DNA of 64,000 nucleotides, taken from positions 604,899 to 668,898 of the forward strand of contig NZ_JAIEUI010000001.1 of assembly GCF_022234545.1 (NCBI RefSeq), given 5' to 3'. Positions 60,738 through 64,000 of the stretch are shown here, piece after piece. The stretch's first letter is position 1, and each line of letters begins with the position of its first letter. A model generated the notes under the pieces. The model ran no database searches. It was not told where the DNA came from and saw only the letters and a list, made by a program, of their open reading frames with translations. Both the position numbers and the translations under genes were made by a program. Source of the stretch: Paenibacillus piscarius. Its GTDB lineage: Bacteria; Bacillota; Bacilli; Paenibacillales; Paenibacillaceae.

Positions 60738-60800
60738 CAAATGTCATACCCCGGGGTTGATGTTTATGACTTACGGGGGTGACACTTTCTTCTTTATAAT
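60733..60800 (+). promoter_or_regulatory. Desaturase promoter with probable DesR sites
   Basis: TATAAT (60795-60800) has no good -35 box. Upstream lies the inverted repeat TATGACA-aa-TGTCATA (60733-60748) and a second half-site TATGAC (60765-60770) 32 bp further on, i.e. two sites about three helical turns apart. DesR of Bacillus subtilis binds two adjacent sites upstream of its desaturase promoter; the match here is in layout, not proven sequence identity. Confidence 0.65.
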
Positions 60801-60854
60801 GGAAGCACATGAAGTGTCCCTAGAATGGATGCATCCGAGGAGGAACCGATCCCG

Positions 60855-61922
60855 ATGACCACCCCCCAGCTTCCCGGGCTTTCCAGCCTGAAGAAAAGTG
60901 TAGCACCCTTCGAGCAAACGAACCGTAAGACGAGCATAAGACAGATGTTCAATACACTGGTGCCGCTGGTGCTGTTATGGACCGCTGCCTATTTTAGCCT
61001 AAACGTCTCCTACGGGCTGACCCTGCTGTTTGCGATTCCGGCTGCCGGGTTCGTGATCCGCACCTTTATTATTTTTCATGACTGCTGCCACGGCTCATTC
61101 TTCAAGAACCGCAAGGCGAACGATATTCTTGGAACGCTCACCGGTGTGCTTACCCTGGTCCCTTACCGCCAGTGGAAACGCAGCCATTCGATCCATCATG
61201 CCGGCAGCAGCAATCTCGACAAAAGAGGCATCGGCGACATCTGGATTATGACCGTGGACGAATACAAGGCGGCGAAGCCGCTGGAGCGCCTCTTTTACCG
61301 GGTCTACCGCAATCCGCTGGTCATGTTCATCCTCGGTCCAATTGCTGTATTCCTGATTCAGTACCGGTTCAATGCCAAAGGCGCCAAACGCAAGGAACGG
61401 ATGAACACCTATCTGACAAATGTGCTGATTGCGGCTCTCTACACCGGGCTGATTCTGCTTATGGGCTGGCAGGCGTTCCTGCTGGTGCAGCTGCCGATCG
61501 TGTTCGTGTCCGGGTTCCTGGGCATCTGGCTGTTCTATGTGCAGCACCAGTTCGAGCATACCTACTTCGAGCATGATGAGGAGTGGAGCTATGTCAACGC
61601 CGCAGTGGAGGGAAGCTCTTATTATAAGCTGCCGAAGCTGCTGCAATGGATCACCGGCAATATCGGCTTCCATCATGTGCATCACCTAAGCCCGAAGGTG
61701 CCGAATTATAATCTGGAGCTGGCCCATAATGCGAACCCGACGCTGCAAAAAGCAACCACCATTACGCTCGGAACCAGCCTCCAGGCACTGAAATACCGTC
61801 TGTGGGATGAGGAGCGCAAGGCTTTTATCAGCTTCAGAGAGATGAAGCAGCTTCTGCGCCAGAGCCAGCCTGCCGCAGCCGAGAGGCTGAAGGTGATCAA
61901 GCCGGGGCTCCAGAGTGAATAG
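60855..61922 (+). CDS. des: Fatty acid desaturase (Des type)
   Basis: A 355-residue membrane enzyme with the three His boxes of acyl-lipid desaturases: HDCCHGSF, HSIHHAGSS and GFHHVHHLSP. Hydrophobic segments lie near residues 40-80 and 150-240. It introduces a double bond into membrane lipid acyl chains, a cold response in bacilli. The ATG at 60855 follows AGGAGGAACCGATCCCG; an ATG 30 bases upstream is in frame but has no ribosome site. DesK- and DesR-like genes follow in the same direction. Confidence 0.93.
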   Translation: MTTPQLPGLSSLKKSVAPFEQTNRKTSIRQMFNTLVPLVLLWTAAYFSLNVSYGLTLLFAIPAAGFVIRTFIIFHDCCHGSFFKNRKANDILGTLTGVLTLVPYRQWKRSHSIHHAGSSNLDKRGIGDIWIMTVDEYKAAKPLERLFYRVYRNPLVMFILGPIAVFLIQYRFNAKGAKRKERMNTYLTNVLIAALYTGLILLMGWQAFLLVQLPIVFVSGFLGIWLFYVQHQFEHTYFEHDEEWSYVNAAVEGSSYYKLPKLLQWITGNIGFHHVHHLSPKVPNYNLELAHNANPTLQKATTITLGTSLQALKYRLWDEERKAFISFREMKQLLRQSQPAAAERLKVIKPGLQSE

Positions 61923-61938
61923 AACGGTTACGAGCGAG

Positions 61939-61984
61939 AAAGACTTCCCCGGCGTGCAGGAGACCGGAGCGGGTCTTTCTTTTC
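61939..61984 (+). terminator. Partial terminator between des and desK
   Basis: AAAGAC pairs with GTCTTT around a CCCGG/CCGG inner stem, followed by a T-rich TCTTTTC. It may reduce read-through into the kinase gene. Confidence 0.5.
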
Positions 61985-62070
61985 ATATAAAGTATGGGGC
62001 CCTCTTGCCGGTTGCGGGAAGGTTTATGCTAAAATGGGGATATACTCTAACTGGCAAAAGGATGGCTGAC

Positions 62071-63210
62071 ATGCAGAAGTGGCATCACATTTTTCATAAA
62101 AGCACCGGGCTGAGTCCCTATGTGTGGGTTATATTCTATATACTGCCCTTCTATTTCATCTTCCGTTCCTCCTCGGCGGACCGCTGGGTGTACGGCATAG
62201 TGATGATTATCATCTTCTTTGCCTGTTATGTGCTGTCATTCAAGTCCAAGGGCTGGCTGGTCTACTTCTGGACGGTCGGGCAGATGGTGGTCTCGATCAC
62301 GATGACGCTGCTGTTCGGGTATATGTACTTTGCGCTGTTCCTGGCCTTCTTCATCGGGAATATTCAGAAAAGGGCCGCCTTCTTCACGCTCTATCCCATC
62401 CATCTGCTTACGACTATCGTGTCGATTAACTATGAGCTGATTATGCGCAATCCCGTGTTCCTCGAGCAGCTGCCGTTTGTGCTGGTCAGTATCATCGCCG
62501 TCGTGCTGCTTCCGGTCACCACCTATAACCGCAATAACCAGGACCGGCTGCAGGGCCAGCTGGAGGATGCCAACAAACGGATCTCCGAGCTGGTCATTAT
62601 GGAGGAGCGCCAGCGCATCTCGCGGGATCTGCATGATACACTGGGACAGCGTTTGTCGCTGATTGGTCTGAAAAGTGACCTGGCCGGCAAGCTGATCACC
62701 AAGAACCCGGCCCAGGCGCTGGTCGAAATTAATGACGTCCGCAGCACCGCCCGCAGTGCGCTTAAAGAGGTCCGGGAGATGATTACCCAGATGAGGGGCA
62801 TCCGGCTCGAAGATGAGCTGGTACGCGTCCGGCAGCTGCTTCAGGCGGCAGAGATTGAATATGTGCTGGAGGGGGAGCCGGATCTGTCGCATACGTCCCT
62901 GATTACAGAGAATGTGCTGAGCATGTGCATGAAGGAGGCGGTGACGAACGTGGTGAAGCATAGCGGCGCCTCCCGGTGCCGGATCGAGCTGGAATCCAGC
63001 CGGACAGAGCTGGTCGTCAAGGTGAAGGATAACGGCGGGGGAATCGGGGGGAGCCGGCTGTATTCCAAGGGCCATGGCCTGCTAGGCATGAGGGAACGGC
63101 TGGAATTCGTCAACGGTTCGATGGAAGTGATTCAGGATGAGGGAACTACCGTAGTCATTAAAGTGCCGAATGCTTCTCAGCAGCCGGACATGGAGGTGAA
63201 CGCGCAATGA
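62071..63210 (+). CDS. desK: Sensor histidine kinase, DesK-like
   Basis: A 379-residue kinase with about five membrane helices (residues 15-150), a short linker and a HisKA_3 domain with the phosphoacceptor in ISRDLHDTLGQRLS. The ATPase domain has NVVKHSGASRCRI, KDNGGGIGG and GHGLLGMRERLE. DesK of Bacillus senses membrane fluidity through its helices and controls the desaturase gene; the context here is the same. The start is most likely the ATG at 62071, eight bases after AAAGGA; upstream ATG codons in the same frame (62062 and further) are less well placed. Confidence 0.9.
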   Translation: MQKWHHIFHKSTGLSPYVWVIFYILPFYFIFRSSSADRWVYGIVMIIIFFACYVLSFKSKGWLVYFWTVGQMVVSITMTLLFGYMYFALFLAFFIGNIQKRAAFFTLYPIHLLTTIVSINYELIMRNPVFLEQLPFVLVSIIAVVLLPVTTYNRNNQDRLQGQLEDANKRISELVIMEERQRISRDLHDTLGQRLSLIGLKSDLAGKLITKNPAQALVEINDVRSTARSALKEVREMITQMRGIRLEDELVRVRQLLQAAEIEYVLEGEPDLSHTSLITENVLSMCMKEAVTNVVKHSGASRCRIELESSRTELVVKVKDNGGGIGGSRLYSKGHGLLGMRERLEFVNGSMEVIQDEGTTVVIKVPNASQQPDMEVNAQ

Positions 63211-63809
63211 TATCAATTGTGATTGCCGAGGATCAGCGGATGCTGCTCGGTGCGCTCTCGGCGCTGCTCGATCTGGAGGAGGATATGCAGGTGGTGGGCA
63301 AGGCGGGCAACGGGGAAGAGGCCGTGAATCTGGTGAAGCAGCTCCAGCCGGATATCTGTATTATGGATATTGAGATGCCTGCGATGACAGGCTTGGAGGC
63401 GGCGGAGGCGCTGAAGGGGGCAGGGTGCAAGATAATGATCCTCACCACCTTCGCCCGGGCAGGCTATTTCGAGCGTGCGGTCAAGGCAGGAGTGGATGCC
63501 TATCTGCTGAAGGACAGCCCGAGCGAGGAATTGGCGCTGTCGATCCGCAGTGTCATGGACGGCAAACGGATGTATGCGCCAGAGCTGATGGACGAGGCCT
63601 ACAGCAATGAAGCGAATCCGCTGACCCAGCGCGAGAAGGAGGTGCTTGGGCTGATCGCCGACGGCAAGAATACGAAGGAGATCGCCAGCCAGCTCTATAT
63701 TACCACAGGGACGGTCCGCAACTACATCTCGGTCATTCTGGACAAGCTGGACGTAGGTAACCGGATTGAGGCGATTACGAGATTCAAGGAGAAGGGCTGG
63801 TTCAAATAA
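63207..63809 (+). CDS. desR: Response regulator, DesR-like (NarL family)
   Basis: A 200-residue regulator. The receiver has the acidic pair ED near residues 8-9, the phosphoacceptor Asp in ICIMDIEMPAMTG, and Lys in YLLKDSPSEE. The C-terminal LuxR-type helix-turn-helix reads LTQREKEVLGLIADGKNTKE, then ASQLYITTGTVRNYISVIL. It overlaps desK by 4 bp. It should activate the desaturase promoter at 60733-60800 when membranes become rigid. Confidence 0.92.
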   Translation: MISIVIAEDQRMLLGALSALLDLEEDMQVVGKAGNGEEAVNLVKQLQPDICIMDIEMPAMTGLEAAEALKGAGCKIMILTTFARAGYFERAVKAGVDAYLLKDSPSEELALSIRSVMDGKRMYAPELMDEAYSNEANPLTQREKEVLGLIADGKNTKEIASQLYITTGTVRNYISVILDKLDVGNRIEAITRFKEKGWFK

Positions 63810-63835
63810 AAGAAGGATATGGTTATTTCGCAAGC

Positions 63836-63862
63836 GGCGGCTCTCCGGCAGGAGGGCCGTTT
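63836..63862 (+). terminator. Terminator of the desaturase operon
   Basis: CGGCTCTCC (63838-63846) pairs with GGAGGGCCG (63851-63859, one G-U), with a GGCA loop and TTT after it. Confidence 0.6.
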
Positions 63863-63929
63863 CTGGTGCAGGGGATTAAACCAGGGCCAGAGCTTCATGT
63901 TTTATAGGACCTATTTACTGTTTTTATGT

Positions 63930-63975
63930 TGTAAGCGCTTACTTTATTGGATCATCTGGACGGATTTGCTAATAT
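63930..63975 (+). promoter_or_regulatory. cre site and promoter of a gene beyond the window
   Basis: TGTAAGCGCTTACT (63930-63943) contains the perfect palindrome GTAAGCGCTTAC and fits the CcpA cre consensus closely. TTGGAT (63947-63952) and TAATAT (63970-63975) are 17 bp apart just downstream. A carbon-source-controlled gene should start right after the window. Confidence 0.75.
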
Positions 63976-64000
63976 AAATGCAAACATGTGATCTCATTTG

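Overview
The window looks like chromosomal DNA of a Paenibacillus-type member of the Bacillota. The evidence is strong AGGAGG-like ribosome sites with frequent TTG and GTG starts, many YesM/YesN-type two-component systems paired with sugar-binding proteins, sigma-A-type promoters, a BlaI/M56 pair, a DesKR-type cold-sensing system, CcpA-like cre sites, and long stem-loop terminators. I see no rRNA, tRNA, CRISPR array, phage or complete insertion sequence. The genus is inferred from gene content and style.

Layout. 1-5.2 kb: the end of a TrpXYZ-like ABC importer operon, an SDR oxidoreductase, an MgtC-type membrane protein and an aldose epimerase. 5.2-10.7 kb: an LTA-synthase-like enzyme, an unusual reverse-strand operon (WYL regulator plus two paralogous BtrH-like proteins) and a zinc-ribbon gene. 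10.9-19.5 kb: a sugar-sensing island with a membrane-anchored sugar-binding protein, a YesM kinase and a YesN regulator, followed after a terminator and a repeat array by a ChvE-MmsA-MmsB monosaccharide importer. 19.9-30.7 kb: a TraX-like protein, a stalk-domain lipoprotein, a BlaI/M56 pair with two clear operators, a chromate transporter, a kinase-like phosphotransferase, a metallophosphoesterase lipoprotein, a nitroreductase and a PrsA-like foldase. 31-38 kb: a LytTR regulator diverging from a lactonase, an Hfq-like protein, a PAP2 phosphatase, a secreted protein, an aromatic-acid-exporter-like protein and HelD. 38-43.8 kb: an MFS pump with its MarR repressor, a second repeat array, transaldolase, a macro-domain protein, ribose-5-phosphate isomerase and VanZ. 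43.8-50.6 kb: GNAT, a MarR-MMPL efflux pair, an ECF sigma/anti-sigma pair and a TPR protein. 50.9-53.8 kb: an aldo/keto reductase and several small genes. 54-60.2 kb: a second sensing island with two solute-binding proteins around a YesM/YesN pair and no permease. 60.2-64 kb: an MFS remnant, then a desaturase-DesK-DesR operon and a cre-controlled promoter leading out of the window.

Recurring themes are extracytoplasmic binding proteins used as partners of two-component systems, repressor genes next to the membrane proteins they probably control, and families of non-coding hairpin repeats. The repeats include two tandem arrays 24.5 kb apart that share a 51-bp period and the same hairpin core, and two copies of a longer dispersed palindrome. 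The most unusual items are the hairpin arrays, the WYL/BtrH-like paralogue operon, the permease-free second sensing island, the Hfq-like protein with a changed signature motif, and a hairpin that buries the ribosome site of a small gene behind the nitroreductase.
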